This document shows positions 1 through 15,225 of a stretch of 64,000 nt of DNA, in pieces. Positions within the stretch are counted from its first letter, which is position 1. Each line of letters starts with the position of its first letter. Origin of the DNA: Galaxea fascicularis (taxonomy: Eukaryota; Cnidaria; Anthozoa; Scleractinia; Euphylliidae); the NCBI GenBank assembly GCA_948470475.1, contig OX419346.1, positions 20,710,417 through 20,774,416 of the forward strand, in the 5' to 3' direction. The translations under genes and the position numbers were made by a program. A model generated the notes under the pieces. It searched no databases and was not told where the DNA came from. It worked only from the letters and a program-made list of their open reading frames with translations.

Positions 1-3000
1 GCTAAGAAAAATCCCCTTCAACTGCTGCTCACTATATATTTATGTCCGCAAGAAAATTGATAACGTGAGAACTTAATTAAACGACACATTTTAATACAAA
101 GCAGTTCATCGTGTTCACATGACTAGCTATGGATGCCTTTTCAGCAAACGTTTACATATTGACGCGAAATTAAAAAGAAACTCCTAAATACAACCGTATG
201 TGAGGTATCGAGCAGAAGTTTCACTGGGCAGAAGTTTCACTTCATTATATGTTATCATGAGAAATCTTTTTACACTTGAGAATACTCAGTAATACCGACT
301 AAGACTGTTTACCCTTTAGTCCTAATGCTGACCAGGGCACTGTACTTTGTGCCTGCAATATCACCACTTTATCAAACACAGTAGTCATGAGAATATAAAC
401 AATGATCACCTGAACACAAAACAAAGACAAAATGTTTCAAGAAATTCTCCCCACTAGTGTGGTGAGAATTATACAGGGACCAGTGACAAAATATACATGT
501 TGATCACTTAAGGATGCGGATCCCTTTCTAATACAAACGACCAGAACGTGCACGGCTATGACACCCTCTCGTAATCAGATTTCTAAACGACGGCTTGCTC
601 ACGTAGAGCATTAGCAGCTATTAAAGCTAGACGATTAATGTATAAACAAAACAAAAAGCTTTTAGAGGTTCGTTTTAAAGCCACCTCGAAGCCCAATCCT
701 CTAAGAAAGCTTCTGAAGCATTTGTCATAATTTATCCCATCTCATGCAAAATACAACATGAAACTTTACCCTTTCAGTTTAGATTACAATCCATGGGTCA
801 ACTTTGATTTTACTGATTTCTTAAATGTCAGTTTTGAAGTGCTATTGCAAGTTCTAGTAATTTCTATCCCGTGTTTACTGAGTTGAATGGACTCGTGATT
901 TTCTGGTATGATTCTAAATGATGAAGAGAAATACAATACTGATCTTCACACTTGCTCAGATTAAACGGATAACAATTTGTTGCCTTAGGATTGTGTGGGT
1001 GTTGGAAAAGCCTTCGGAATTTAAAGTCTCTTCTGCTGATATTGGTCAGAGGCAAAACTAATCGTCTAAAGTGACATGTAACAGTCGTGTTACCACCGTG
1101 AGCTCAAGTCGCTTATCGGCTCTAAGTTGTTACCAAGATTGACCACGCCCACGGAGTCATTTCAGTCTTATAGGATATATCGCTTCCGCCTGCCTTAGAA
1201 TGAAGAGTTTGGGGTTATGGAAGTTAAAGAGAGCTCAGGCTTTAAGTATCAAGGTGAAAGCTGAGTGTTTTCTTTAGCAGTACCCCCAATGATGCATACC
1301 GAGAGGAAACGGGGCAATGGCGGCGAAAGAAAAGGGAGGGAAGAATTACACATATTTTCCCCACCGTATTCTACAGAAAGTAGAAAGCCCCCACAGTGTC
1401 CTGCGGAATTTTAAAAGACAGGGAGTTAACAGAGAACTTTAAGTGGTAAAAAAACAACAGGCATAGATCCCGCCGCCTAGACTGTGGGATCAAGACGCCA
1501 ACGTTTTTTGACAAACCTCAGTCATTTGGTCCACACAACGTTTAACAAAAAGCTCAGCTCTATTACTAAAGAATGTTAAAATACGAGGCTAAACTGCTCA
1601 ACTGACAAACAACTCCTCAGAGACGTGGGTTCTTCTTGAGTGGTCACACTTGAACCGTTCGGGAGTAGACTTACAAGCACAATTTGTAGAAAAATGTAAA
1701 CGCTAAATAAACAAAATGAAAAAACAATGTAAACCAAAAACTACTGCGCGATTTGATTGCCCTGGCTTTTAATTCCATTTTTCGCTCTGACTTTATAAGT
1801 TGTGAGCATCCACAAGCATAGCGTGCGAAGTAGTGCTTAGGTAGCTTTCATTTGAATAGTTACACTTTAGGATTTCATCCACAGACTCAAAAAATGGAAC
1901 CACCTTGTACAGCATAACAAACAGCACCACAGGAAAGTACTGCTCAGTAGCTTTCATTTGAATGGTCACACTTTAGGATTTCATGCCCAGACTCAAAACT
2001 TAGAACCACCTTGTACGGCATAATACACAGCACCACGGGAAAGTACTGCTCAGTAAATTTCTCGTTAACGGTCACCCTCAACTATCTTACTTAGAAAGAA
2101 AAAACACTTTAGAGCGATAATCACATCCGAAAGTTTGGCTTAAGCCACTTGCTTTGAAATCAGCCTTAACCTGAAAAGTGGGTGATATTATAAGCTAACA
2201 CCTGTTCCAGCGGAAAAACATTCATGGTTAGACAAACCAAAGTAAATGTTGGCCTTATTCTGCGTAGTGGGAGGGACAAAGTCGGAACTTAACACCTAGA
2301 AATTAGGCAACTTTCGTTTGCCAACTTGTTGAAGTATTAGACACCCCATGTCGACCCTTAAGGCCACTATCAACCTAGCGGAAAGTTCTGGAGTCCAGCA
2401 TGCCACGTAAAAGTTGTAAACAGAAACTTAAATACCCTGCTCCAATTTTTCCCTGGTTATAAGGATACAGTAATGATGTAAAATGCAGTTGTTGCGTCGG
2501 AAAGGAATTGAGTGATGAATAAAACTAATAGATTTTCGAGGAAAAGTTTGTCATAAGCATATCTAAGTCACCTTAAGAATTATTCGGAAAACAAAAATGG
2601 GAGTGACGCAAGAACACCTTTGAACTTTAATAGAAACGCGGTGAATATTCACGCACGAAACGAGATTGCATAATGCAGGGATATTTCAAGTATCGCACTG
2701 TTATGATGCAAGCATACGGGCAATGGGCACTTTGGAAAAATACAAGTGGATTGCTCACCAAAAATTGAGGCATCTATTAATTGGGGAAGGGGTATTTGCT
2801 TGCACTCTCAGCAAACCATTTCTTCATTGAATACTAACCGATATAAAGAAGAAGTTTGAACTAGAAATTTTTTTACGCCAGCAGAATGTGAACAAAAATA
2901 ACCGTGAGTTAGATCAAAACAAAAGGAAGGGTGACAAACAGGACCCTAGAAACTATTTTTATCTGAGAATTGCCTCAAGTGTGAAAATTAATCCATGTTT

Positions 3001-6000
3001 GAGATAATCGATTCGCAAACAGTGTTTTTGAACGTTTTTAAGAATCCGTCCTTTAACTAGGGGGTGGTGATTTGAGGCATATGGCCTTCACATTGGTTTA
3101 ATATAATCCAGAATGGTTTTGGTTTTACTAGAGTCGTGGAAACTTTGAAAGATGGGGAAGTCTCTATTTAACAGTTTGGGTGCGTAGGTGTTTACTGAAT
3201 TTCAATCTGGTGTCACATCATAAATCAGACATTTTCTTAAGTGAACATTTCCGATAACATTAACAACTATTTTCACCTCTCAGTGTTGAATGTGAAAATT
3301 TCTTCGGACTCAAGATTGAAAACAAGCAATATATCAGGTCTTGAGAACAGTTAGAAAACAGAGCTGCTGCAAAAAAAAACAACACAGAATACATGTAAAT
3401 AGGTTTTTAGGGGTAAAATCAGCAGTTTTTGCTTTTGTTTTTCATTTGCAAAACATATGGGTCAGATTGTGGGAGGGCAAGTTATATCTTCACCAACACT
3501 GACCTGGTGATGTAGGTAATTGCAGGATCGTTGGCACGCAAATGTTGTTTTTGACGTTTTGAAATCTCGGTTTGCGAAAAACACCTTCTTTTGCTAAGGG
3601 GTGGGAAAGGCAGCTGACTAGCCCTTGCTACTCCGCTCCCCCCTCCCCCCTCTTGCGTTCTTTCCGATCTACTTCACAGCGAGAGATGTCTTGCATGCCA
3701 CTCGCTCAACCATTTATCCTTTGTCGGTGAATGTGAAACGGTTGATAAGCGCAAACATCACTCCTCGGATCGCAGCGCTCGACTCGAAACCAACTATCTG
3801 AGATAAGACATCTAGAGGTATAAATTAAATTTGTTTGAAAGCTGGTCTGATATCTGTGGATATCAATTTGGACGACTAGATCTGGTTAAGAGGTCAGGAT
3901 GATATCTCTCAATTTCCAATCATATTGCGTTTATCAAAGAAGACATATGCCCCATATTGGAACAAGCATTTCCGTTCTTATTTGGTCATTCTGTTTTCGT
4001 TTAAAGTATCAATGTTGGTGAATGCACTGTTAATGGATAGCCAAGGATTTAGTGGGCGCGTGATAGATTTTGTACGAACATAAGCAGTAAAAACACTTTC
4101 ATCTTTAAATCTTGATAAAGTAAGAGATCTTTGAGTTAAATCTGCAGCCTAAGGAAAGAATTCGTGAAAGCGGGTGATTATAGATGGCCCGAAAGATAAG
4201 CTGAGAAAAGATCTTCGCTTTTATTGTTTTAAAAGGTTGTCGTCGTTTAAGCTTAATTTTGTTGAACAACTATCTAAAGCTGTAAACAATTGTCTCAGGT
4301 ATACTGACAATGAATCGCAAGTCAATACGCAACTGTAACTAACGGCAAATCTCAGGAATCAATTTTGTTATCTGTCGCTATTGCGGTGTACGTTGCGCAA
4401 CGCGACATGCCCATCCCTTAAAACTCCCCTTTGGAACCAAGATATATATCGGAGCTGGAAAAAGATTACGATGTTTTCTACACACGATGCGAGGTGAACT
4501 TCCCACGATGGTCAGCGAGTTAAGGAATAAAAAAGTACTCTAATTTGTCAGAAATAGGTACATCTTACTTTATCGTATACTCAGGTCGTAAGTCACCCTT
4601 ATCTCATTCGCCTTCAAAAAGGAGTTCACCCTTTGTCGGTCTGTCGGATCTGGCAACACACCAATGAATCTATGGAGTTTTGTTTACCACGTGCGAAATA
4701 TTTGTTTCCGGAAGAAACAATAACATTACGTTCAAACCGCGCGAACGAACGTTGAATAATTTTGCCGCGCGATTCGTGTCCTTGAATGAAACTAAGTAAG
4801 TGCTCGATGCACGCATTTCAGGAACGCTTGATGAGGTCTTCTGTTTCAGACACGTGGCGCAAATTAACACGTTTAAACGTTTTTAAACTTGAATACCGAT
4901 GAAATTGCTTGCGTGAACAAATCGATTTTTTTCCTCAAAAAGCTGAGTGTTGTTAATCCTTCTTAGGGAAGGCTTCAAAGCAAAGCTTCCCAACTTGTCC
5001 ATACAAGGCTTTTTGTTGTTTTTTTTACTACGAGCCGTTGATCGATAACCCATGACAGAAGAAGTGTTTAAGCGTTTCGTGGCGAATGGCCTATCGCCGA
5101 ATGAGGGAAGTATGTTCTCAGCCACTTGACCGTATCCCATATCGCTAACTCCAGATCTACAGTCAGCATGGCTTGCATTTTAATGTACTTTTTGGGGATT
5201 TTGCAATCTGCGAAGGGTCTAAAAGCAGATCCCATTGAACAGTCGAGATAGTTCAGATCATTAGAGGCCGCCAATTAACATTAGGAATGTGAGCTATTCC
5301 ATTAGTAAAATACTGTTAAAGAGGAAGTATCTGAAATATCTGCAGATGAAAACCAGCGAGTAGAAACAGTAGAAAAAACTGTGGTTCACCCAAACCCGAC
5401 CACTAACACGAACTTGTTTAATCGATTTACTTGTGTTGGAAGCATGCGCCATTTCATGGCCGTTGATATAAAAAAACCCGATTTTAATAAAGACGAAGTG
5501 TAAATGATATGAAATTATCATTTGCTTAGATAAGATTTGTGTTTGTTCAGTCAAAACGTGACGTTCACTCAGAATTTATCAAAGCTTGGAAATTCCCTTG
5601 AAAAGTGAAACTTAATTACCCAAGCAGTATATATTTTTCCACCTCTCGTTCGGTGTTTTTGCAGACGACAGAGAAAACAGAGAAAGCTATTGTCCTACGC
5701 ATAGATCTTAAAAAACCTAAAGCTCTGTAGAGCTGCCGGAGTTTAAGATAGCTTTCCGAGATAGTTTGTTGACCGGAAACCGTGCTTTATGAACACAAAC
5801 CATGGTTTCATTTCGTGATAACCTCGAAATCTACAACATTCTGACTTTTCCGAGGTGGTTGGGGAAGAAAGTTCCGTTACTGAATGTTCTGCGTAAAAGG
5901 TAGTTGTTTCAAATAAAGCAGCCTTTTTTTTCTCGGCTCATAGACGATCACCGTATTGAGACCATCGCCTAAGTCTGTAAATAGTTGTCATAAAATTTTG

Positions 6001-9000
6001 CTATGTTTCGGAATACTTGCGATGTTCCTTTGAGAAAGAAAGAGTTCTATTCTGACAAAGGAAAATTCCTTAACGGGACTCTACCGCAATCCGAGATTCG
6101 AAATAGTTTAAGACAAGTAGCAAAATTATTTGTGAAAATAGAACTTTTAAAGGCTCTTACCTTATGTTGTGCCTACACAAACTGTTCTGCACCGCTGTTG
6201 CGTTTTCTGCCGAAACTCTTAATCAGTCAGCGCTAAGTCTATCCTTGCACGTCACAACTGGGAGAAAAACCTGTCAGAGTATTTGATATAAGCCAACCTT
6301 GGCGGTGCTTTTTCAGTTACGTATGACAAGCAGACAAGTAAGCTAATTGGGCTTTAAAGCCCCGTAACTGTTATACAATGTGATACCTCCCGTCACAGTA
6401 AGTTTCGATTACTACTATAACTCAAATACACAAACAGCTAATCTGACAATACTCTTCTCTACAACTCTAACTTTTCACCTCGATTTTTCTAACGAGTTTG
6501 TAATTTATAAAATTGAAAATGAAATTCCTAATCGATACGATTAGTTTTGCACTGAAGGAAAGAAACACAAAATACTTTGAAAAATTTGCCAACTTTTCTC
6601 GATAGTGAACGTGAACTTGCTCCCTTAACGGAGTTAATTCACCGCGTTGGTCGTATCGTGATTTTGGGACAATAACATTAAAGAGGTCAAACTGGTTATC
6701 TCAGCTAAAAAGACACTTTTCCTTATCAATCAATTTTGTTTTTTAGAAAAAAAAAAAAACATAATGTGCGCTGCAACGGATATTTTTTCTTCAACCGCTT
6801 TAAACGATGCTACTTGAGTTCTTTGAAGAAAGCAAGTGAAGAATTTTGTCGACGATATGACTTCAACAAAAAACACTCTTTTTTAAAACTAACAGGTGTC
6901 GAGACATTGCTGTAGGCCATTTTGATAGAAGCACCGACAATTTAGACGTATCTTTACAGACAATTTGCTCTGATAACATCTGCAGGGCGAATTGCTTTGA
7001 TCCAAATTCGGGTTATTCGACAAAGAAAACCTGGTCGAGCTTTGATTGTTGTCAAGCTAAAATGAACACACGTGTGAAGACAAAAAACGTTTGGCTCACA
7101 GAAGTTTTACACGTAGAGATTGGAATCTCGCGTTATCGTGTATATACTGGGAGTAATCAAAGATTTGTGTTTGTAATGGAAATCAAATTGTGTTGTTTGT
7201 GGGTTTCATCTCTAATACGTAACGATTCAAATCGACACTAATCAGAGATTTAGGTTTAATTTTTTAAGTCTTCTTTGCAAAATTTTCTTCTAACTCTCAA
7301 ACTTTGACCTGAAAGTGTAATTCTTTTTGTTTAAGGGAAAGGAAATATGTGGTTTAAAGTTCGGAATGAAACAAGTTAGCATTTTCGTAAAGCCAACATC
7401 ACTTAGGAATTTAGGGGACCTCAGAGCTTTCATCAACTTGAATTTTCAACATAGATTCCGAAAAGATCAAACTTTGTTAGCTCAGTGAAACATGGCTTTG
7501 AGAGCCAAACAAACAGGCACCCATAGACAAACCTAAAGTGTAGTTGGCTGAAATGGTCTTTCTTTACACTCCTGTTCCAGCAATACTTTCCTGTGGTGTT
7601 AATTGTTTACATACATGGACACTGCTTCAGTTACAATCTATAAAGATGATCTTAGTTTCAACTCTGCTTGAGTTGAAAAGAGCTTCAGTTAAGACTGATT
7701 TTCTTGAGGAGTAGTCAATTACTTCTCGAGTTCAAGGAACAATTCTTAACACCTGTACGATTTGTCCCGTTATTAATTTAAAGACTGATAAAGCTTATTT
7801 GCATGTCTCGACTGGGCCAAGCCTCTTACCTTTACTGTCTCCGCTCTAATGAGGTATGGAAGCATTTGCCTGGTAGACGAACGTGTTGTTAAATTAGGGC
7901 CTCTGTTATTCTCTTCTTTCTTAATGGACTAGTATTGAATTGGTTTGTTAAGTGGTTGATAAAATGCATGGATCTCCCGAGCGTGCGTGTATATATTGGA
8001 ACGTTAAATATTACATCTGTCATTAAATCACTTTGTGGTTTGAATTAAAGCTTTTTAAGAACCAAACTGATAATTGCTACCTTCCTTTCTGATGGATACC
8101 GGTGTCTTAAATTCTCAGCCCGTTTTATGGCGACGTTTCAATTAAGCCCGTGTAGAGTTAAACTAAACGACTCGAACAGCCAGCGAACCTTGGTCAGGTA
8201 TCAAATGAAAACATGAGAAAAAGAGTTCGATCCTCTGGCAAAAATCTCATCAGATTCAACTGAGCTTCCTCTGGAAATTTTCAATCAAGACAAGCTCTTC
8301 TGATAGAGCTTAATGATTTCAATTATGAGAGTGGCGCACGGTCTTGGAATCTAAATCGATGGTAATGACTTTGCAATTTTCTTCAATAGTATAATTTTAG
8401 TGACGGAATGCAAACAGGAAAAAAAGTGAAAATGGTTTGGTTTCCGCTTAAATCTTAATTGAATAAAGTTTTTCTTTCAATAAGAGTTGTAGGAAGTCGT
8501 GAAGAGTGTGAAAGTGTGGACGAATGACAGTCAAGATTCTGCAGTCCTTAAGTGTCCATTAGTAAACGAGAACCGGGCATTATTATAAAGTTCGACTGAC
8601 ATTGTAGATTGATTGCAATTGAACGCTAAAAACTTAAAACACTTACCAAGTTAGAAACAACATACCTTGCCCTTTTTTAAGTAGAAAGTCAGTAGAAGTG
8701 TCCAACACGCCTCCTTGTTGATTACACTGCTTTCTTTACCTCAGATACAGTTTTTATACTACCCAAGACAACGCAATGGCGCGTCAGCAGATCAAAAAGG
8801 TGCGGCCGGCCAGTTCACGGCCCTATTTAGACATCCTATATCGGATTAGTTTCAACCTAAGTAAATAGTTATGAGCAACAGAATAAAAGAGAACAATTTG
8901 TTGTGAATGAAAGATATCCGTATTGAACTCAAAAATTTCCACTTCAAATTGTTAGTGGACAAAAGTTTTGAACTTTCCAGAAAACGAGTTTGTTTATCAG

Positions 9001-12000
9001 TCTTGTAATAAAAATAGACTGTTTTTCATTGCTATTTGTGGCAAGCAAGAAAACTGTCATCTTCAAAAAAAGATTGAGTGTGATTTATCAGCTGACATGT
9101 TACAATCGATCGACGAAAAGCTAAAGGAAATTTGTCAAAATAATGACGGCAACTTTTTTTTTACTTCCAATTCAAGAGTTGTAACTGAAAGGTTTGCAGT
9201 ATAATTCCATTTTTTTTTTTATCAGTATTAACAAGCCAATGCCCGAAAAATGTGACTGAATTTTGTGCAAAATAAATTAAGTCACATCACCGAATAATCC
9301 AAAAAGATCTGTTCAAAATTTAAGGTGAAACTTAAAGATTTTAGATTGTTTTGCTTCTTTTATTTTGTCAACTGAGAATCAAGATACAGTTTCATGAATT
9401 TTCTTAAGGAATTTTTTACTGGATTAATTGTTAAATTATGGCCGATATTGGTACACCTCTCCTTCACCAAGGTTATTATGTTGCAAAAGCTGGCCAATGC
9501 TACACAAATTGGTGCTAAAAAGAGTCGGGTGCATTGTGCTTATTTATTCACTCTTGAAGGCCCGACGATCAACATGCAGATTCTCATCCCTGTTTCATGC
9601 GCATATCTTATAGTAACAGTGATAAGAATTTATGAAAAAAATCAGTCGACTCTTTTGATCGTTTTCGTTATTCTCATGACCTCTATTACTTTCATCGTAT
9701 AGTGATATTAGTTTAGGAGAATTTTCATCTTGGCCATAGTAGCGGCTTTTGATCTGAAGCAGGGTCACTCGTCGTCGTGATCGGAAGTGAGCTTTTAGGG
9801 ATCACTTACGGACACGCCGAATATCGTTCTTTCCAAGAAAGGAAGTAAGAGATATATCCGACTTTTTAACCACAAACTGCAGACTTGCAGACGAAAACAC
9901 TTACCATGACGTTGGCTTAATTCTTGGGCATCAAAACAAGGCAGATATAAAGCCATTCAGTACATTTTCCGGAAGACGGGCGGACGAAAACACTGCCTTT
10001 TATAAGAGAGAAAGAAAACTGAACGCTTCGCCATAAACAATCCATTCTTATTTTCCAAGCACTTACCAGGATTTTTTGTTTTAGTCCTGGTTGTTGCCAT
10101 GCATAAATTAATAAGAGAGGTAAAAGTTCATTTTTATAACTTTTTGCTTGCACGCGGACCCAGGTTCATGTTGTGACAAGAAAGCGGCCAATATCTACAA
10201 CGTTTCTAAATTTGCGATGAACAAGCAAGGTCAATAACCATTATATATGTTTGGTATTAACGCAGAACGTAGGCATAACAAATATAAGCTTGTATAACCG
10301 CAAATGCTCCAGTGACACTGAAATATGCTATACGCAATTAGCGGCCCGCGTTTGCTAACACGAAATAAAGGAGAACGTTGTTTAGCGTGTCGATAAGCTG
10401 CTGAGGCTGTTAAAGTTTAAAAATTAATCAAACTTCGTATGGAAGTCATCAAAAATATTTTTAGTTGTACTGATAACCCTCACAGGGCCTTGATATTTGT
10501 AGAGTACAAAGTTAATGAAATCAGTTCCTGAAATTCTTAATATAAGAGGCGGAAGTTAAAGTCTTTGGGTGTACGTTTTAAACAATATCCAAGCCTAAAA
10601 TTAGACTGGAGGGCGAGTTGAGGGTTTAGCCCTGGGTCCGCGCAAGGGGAGGAGCTGGCGAAAGAGGGTCCACCCACCGTTGTCATGGAAAAAATGCTAA
10701 ATTTACGTTTCCAAAACTGAAACGTATTTCACGGGTTAATAGTAGTTGGCTAGAGCTGGCGGACCTCGCGGGAAAACATCCAAGCCTGACGGGATAAGTC
10801 TTGAGAATTACACCCTCTTCTCTCAATTGAAGATACGGGAGCGACCCTGTTGTCCCCTGTTGTTTCAGTTTAGGGACGGTAACACCGAATACAGAGACCT
10901 GTGTTTAAGCTCAGTTTGCGACTATGTACGAAAAGCAGCTCTGAACAAAGCTAACTGGGTAAAGCTAATTGAGCGACGATGTTTCTCGAACACTTTGAAA
11001 AGTTATTTCCGCATATTGAAGCTTAATTATTCCTGAATATTTTACGGTTAACCCCAATTTTCTTTTAGGATTCCAGAAGCCCTTCTTAGATCATGTTTTC
11101 CAAGTAGATAAAAACAACGCAGAAATGACTATGTATTGGGAAGATTCATCGTTAAGAAACCTTGTCTTTCGGGCATACTCGAAAATCAACTCCGTTCCAG
11201 GGGAAAGCCCTGGAAACGAGGTTCAACTAAGATGTAAACGCATGCGCAGTAACTATAAGACAGTGTATTCAATTACAGTATTAAGGATTAAGCTTTGAAT
11301 CTTCTTTGTCACTGAGTTAATAGTAGTTAGCCTTGAAAAACATTTTCAACTACCGAGATGAAATCCTCCGTTAACGTTTGGTCGAGAATAAGTGTAGATA
11401 GAACATAGCTCACATTCAATCTTAATCTGCGGTTTTGTTTCTGACACATGCGTAGTATCGGATGTTTGCGTGCACTGTTACGGTATAATAGGGGGCTGGT
11501 TAAACGAAAGCCTTACACTATGCGCTAGTTTCGCGTAAAAACCAGACTTTTCTTTTATTTATCGGAGCTCTAGTACGTCTTTTGGGTGGCTCCTCCAGTT
11601 GTTCGCTAAACACCAGAATTCTAACGGCATGCAATAAAAATTCCCCACTTTCGGCAACAAAGTGCTGCTGTATAATGTACTTCAGAGTTTTTCACTCGGA
11701 TCTACTGCACTGAAAAAGATAAGTATTAGAGTAGTTTGACCCAATAAAGTCTTATATATTTTTTAGTGTTAGTGTAAGGCACATTTGAAAAGGTACTTAG
11801 AGACGTACAAGACGTAATCAAAGAAAAATAAAGAAGGGGTTAAGGTAGATTTCACTGACAAGATAGCCTCGAGACACAAGTGATATGTGTTTTGCGTGGG
11901 CGAACTTATTACAGCTGGCTGGAACTTTGTCAAGGCTTAATTAGTTATTCTTGAATGTTATAGAGATAAGAGAAGAAAGAGTTTCAAAATAGGTCTTTTT

Positions 12001-14840
12001 CAGATACGAGAGTGGTTGTACGAGTTTCAAAAATAATTACCCTATTTACGGAAACGACTTTGCCTGTACCGTAAACATGTAAAAGATTCGTAGAAAATTG
12101 GGAAAATAAATAACCAGCTGTGAAAAATGACAAAATTCTCACTCTTATTGGCCAAACTTAAGCTTAAGAAACACGAAACGTCTTTGAAAATGTTCCCACA
12201 GGTAGAAATTAGCCAACATCGTAAGGAATTCTGGGGTTTCGATACTTATCTGCTAAATTCAAAATAAACAGAACAGGAAAACAGCTATCTTGTGTGACCA
12301 AGATCAAACGAAGATCGCATGTTTTTGTTTTCTTTCGTCGCGGTTATAAATAACTCCTCCCAACCGAGACGTTTTCGAAGAAGTCGATCACGCACGCTTC
12401 GCTGACTTTTGCCAATTCCTACAGCTGTACTTGGTTGGTATATGTCGTGGTTAAAATTTTTTCTTAGTTTAAATTTTTTTGTGAACCACAACATGGACTC
12501 GAAAAAGTTATGTCCTTTGGTTCAAATAAAAAAGCTGCTTAGCTCTGTCGCTTGAATCTCCTGTTGTGCGACCAGTGAATCTTGTCGGTGACTCAGTTGC
12601 TTTGGCACACAAATTTGGCAACAAACCTTTTGCTTGCTGAGTACCATGGTTCATTATAAAGATTCTTGGACGCCGAACAGCCTTGTATGGTGGCAAGAAA
12701 CACTAACAAATTTGTGCAAAATACTTAAATCATCGTTTATCATGTCTTTACGTCTATGGGGCCTATTTTACCAGCTGACATATTCCACGTCCGAAATTTC
12801 ATGGAAGAACCTTTTTGGAGGGAAACGTCTCCCTTGAACATGATGTGCGCAGATGATAATCCTTATTTTGCCTTAGTAATTGTTTGTTCTCCCTCGTGTC
12901 CAGTTTTACAAAATTTGTGTGGCATTTTCGGAAACAAAACTATAGTTATATGGTTCAATTAATTCAAATTACTGACATTTTTTTTCGCAGCAAACCGTTA
13001 TGCAACGATAATATATATAGTATTTCTCAAAAAGGAACAACCCAAGGCTATATTCAAACACTGTTATTTGTTTAGTCTTGAAATACAATGAAAAGAAAGG
13101 AAAGTGGCTGGTCGTTTGTCCGACAAGGAGTTTCCTTTGTGGTTACACGCACGCACACTTCACAAGCGAACAATAAATAAACTTTCTCGGTTTCTTTGAT
13201 TGCAAAAGTAATAGTCCCCAAATTTGTGGATCTTCTTTCAAGCCTATGAATACACAAGGTAAATCATAATGTTCACTGAAGCGTCTGCGATTGAACAGTT
13301 TTTGATGATGCAACACGGTAACTATAACGATTTTTTTTATCGATTAAAATATTGACGTAAAACTTTTGCATCAAGGAACTCTTCTTTTCAAAGTTTCTCA
13401 TTTTAAAGGGTCCTACCTTTCAATCGCTGGCGAAAACTAACATCCAAATGCCTGCGTCTAACCTTCTACTACAAATGTGGAGGGCAGCTGGCAAGCGCGG
13501 GAAAACTGAATACGTGGTCACGTGGTTAAGATATCTTAATTACTTTAAGTTACGCAAGTCTTTGCCCTATCCTTTTTGCGACTGTCAACTCTTATTGACG
13601 AACTTCCTTACTATTGACGTCATGAAACTACTAACAAAAAAATAGGAATAATTGATTTGGATAGCAATGTACGCCCTAATTTTTTTAAATACGTTTTGAC
13701 TTCATTTAGCTAACTTTTTCCGTTCGATCTCGGATTGAAGAAATGCCAAATCTTGTTTTTTGTTTTCTCTCATTTTCTTGCCTTTTTAGTGATCTTAAAC
13801 TTGTTGCAATGGCGTAGCAATGCAATACAGCTGACGGACTGAGATACAATATACCATATAAACAGTAAACTAACGTTGTCCTTATCAACACAACAACTGG
13901 GTTTACCGTTGATACATTGTTGCATTTGAGGATTGCATTGTAGTACTATTTTACATTCAGAATTTTAAAAGAGCAAATAAACTCATGTGGAATTTATATC
14001 AGTCAACTGATTAATTGTACATCGAATCCAGACAGGCAGGACTTAAGACTTAGTTCAGTAAAAATCTTAGCAATGTTGTTACAAAACGACATCCTGATCA
14101 TTGCCGCCCAATACAGTTCCTGTTTTGTGATCTTCTGTATGTAATATTAAGTGAAATGTGACGCGAACGTGAAAAACCACAACCCATTGAATTACGGAGT
14201 GACGTCACCGATAACTTCGTATAGCCCATTTTCAATTATATCATACGCAGGAAGTAAAAGATAATAACGACATTTTGATTGGTTCAGTGCTAACTAAATA
14301 CTTAAACTTCTTCAAACGCGCGAATATAAGTACTCCCAGTAATATCAAAGCGCTAAAAGATGGCTACAATTTTTAATTAAAAATTTGACAGTTTCCTTTT
14401 AAAATGAAAAAGCTTTTTGATATTAGCTGAATTTAAAGCAATTTCAATTTCCTCTCTCTCAAGAAAGTCAATGCAGATTGGTAATTAGTGTCAATGTTCA
14501 GGGAAAATATTTTAAGTGTTGTGTTGACGTTTTAGACCTAACAGTATCCATAATAATAAATTTTATTTACTGTCTTTGGCAAGAAAAGGCAGTAAAAAGG
14601 TCTATTTAATAATCTCCAGAATATAAACTTGTAAGTCCTTCTCCGCCATAAGCTATAAATCCCGCGTCCTAATTTAAGATAATTTATGCCTGCTCGCACG
14701 CAATATTGGAATCATCTGTTTTGAGCTTTGCTCATGTCTGAGATCTTAAGAGTGTTTTGTCGGCTCCGGTAGCACACGTCTGTATGAATGATTGCGTAAT
14801 GTCATGCCTCGGCAAACAGGCACCCCTGTAATGTCTGTTG
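1..14840. other. Gene-poor non-coding stretch
   Basis: I see no gene here. Open frames are all about 100 codons or shorter, start anywhere and show no family motif. The longest (9394-9702 +, 102 codons) has two hydrophobic stretches but no recognisable domain or splice partner. The DNA is AT-rich with few simple repeats. The items I can point to are a 106-bp tandem duplication near 1.9 kb, a short palindrome at 11,191-11,220 (CGTTCCAGGG facing CCCTGGAAACG) and scattered A/T runs. It could be intergenic DNA or a very long intron of a gene outside the window; nothing seen decides between these. Confidence 0.6.
1841..2058. repeat. 106-bp tandem duplication (two copies plus a stub)
   Basis: The block starting GTAGCTTTCATTTGAAT at 1841 recurs at 1947 with about 85-90% identity by eye. 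The shared segments TTACACTTTAGGATTTCAT-like and GAACCACCTTGTAC lie at the same offsets. A third copy begins at 2053 (CAGTAAATTT) but diverges after a few bases. The period is 106 bp. No coding capacity is seen. Confidence 0.8.
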
Positions 14841-14843
14841 GCT

Positions 14844-15117
14844 AAGGCTATGTTCACACGGCACACGGGACCGGTCCAAATGGTTCCGATCTAAAAACCA
14901 TGATGGAAAGACGTTCTGCTCACACGGGACCAGCTACCCGTACCGCCAATCCATTCCCACTAAGGCCCGCATGCTTAACTGCAAGAAACAGCTGCTTTGC
15001 TTACTTCGATCCAGTGTGGCCTGATGTTCAAAAACCGAACATCCCCGTGTGACCTGAAATGGTTCGTTCCAGGATCGGGTCGGATCCATTTAGGACCAGT
15101 CCCGTGTAAACGTAGCC
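14844..15117. mobile_element. Non-autonomous TIR repeat (MITE-like)
   Basis: The left end GGCTATGTTCACACGG and the right end (read inverted, GGCTACGTTTACACGGG) form imperfect terminal inverted repeats. Both are followed inwards by GGACC/GGTCC-rich sequence. The interior encodes nothing recognisable. The class of transposon is not clear because I could not define a target-site duplication. Confidence 0.55.
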
Positions 15118-15225
15118 TCTCACAGGGAAAGACCAATCTCAGTTTTCGAAGTGCGAAGTACGCAGCATCTCGCCAGGATGCGGATCTTATATCTTTCACC
15201 ATGGGCTCCTTCGTTCTTTCACTGA

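Noticed and set aside
9394..9702. 102-codon frame with hydrophobic segments
   Set aside because: No family likeness, no splice partner and no neighbouring exon. AT-rich DNA often gives hydrophobic frames of this size.
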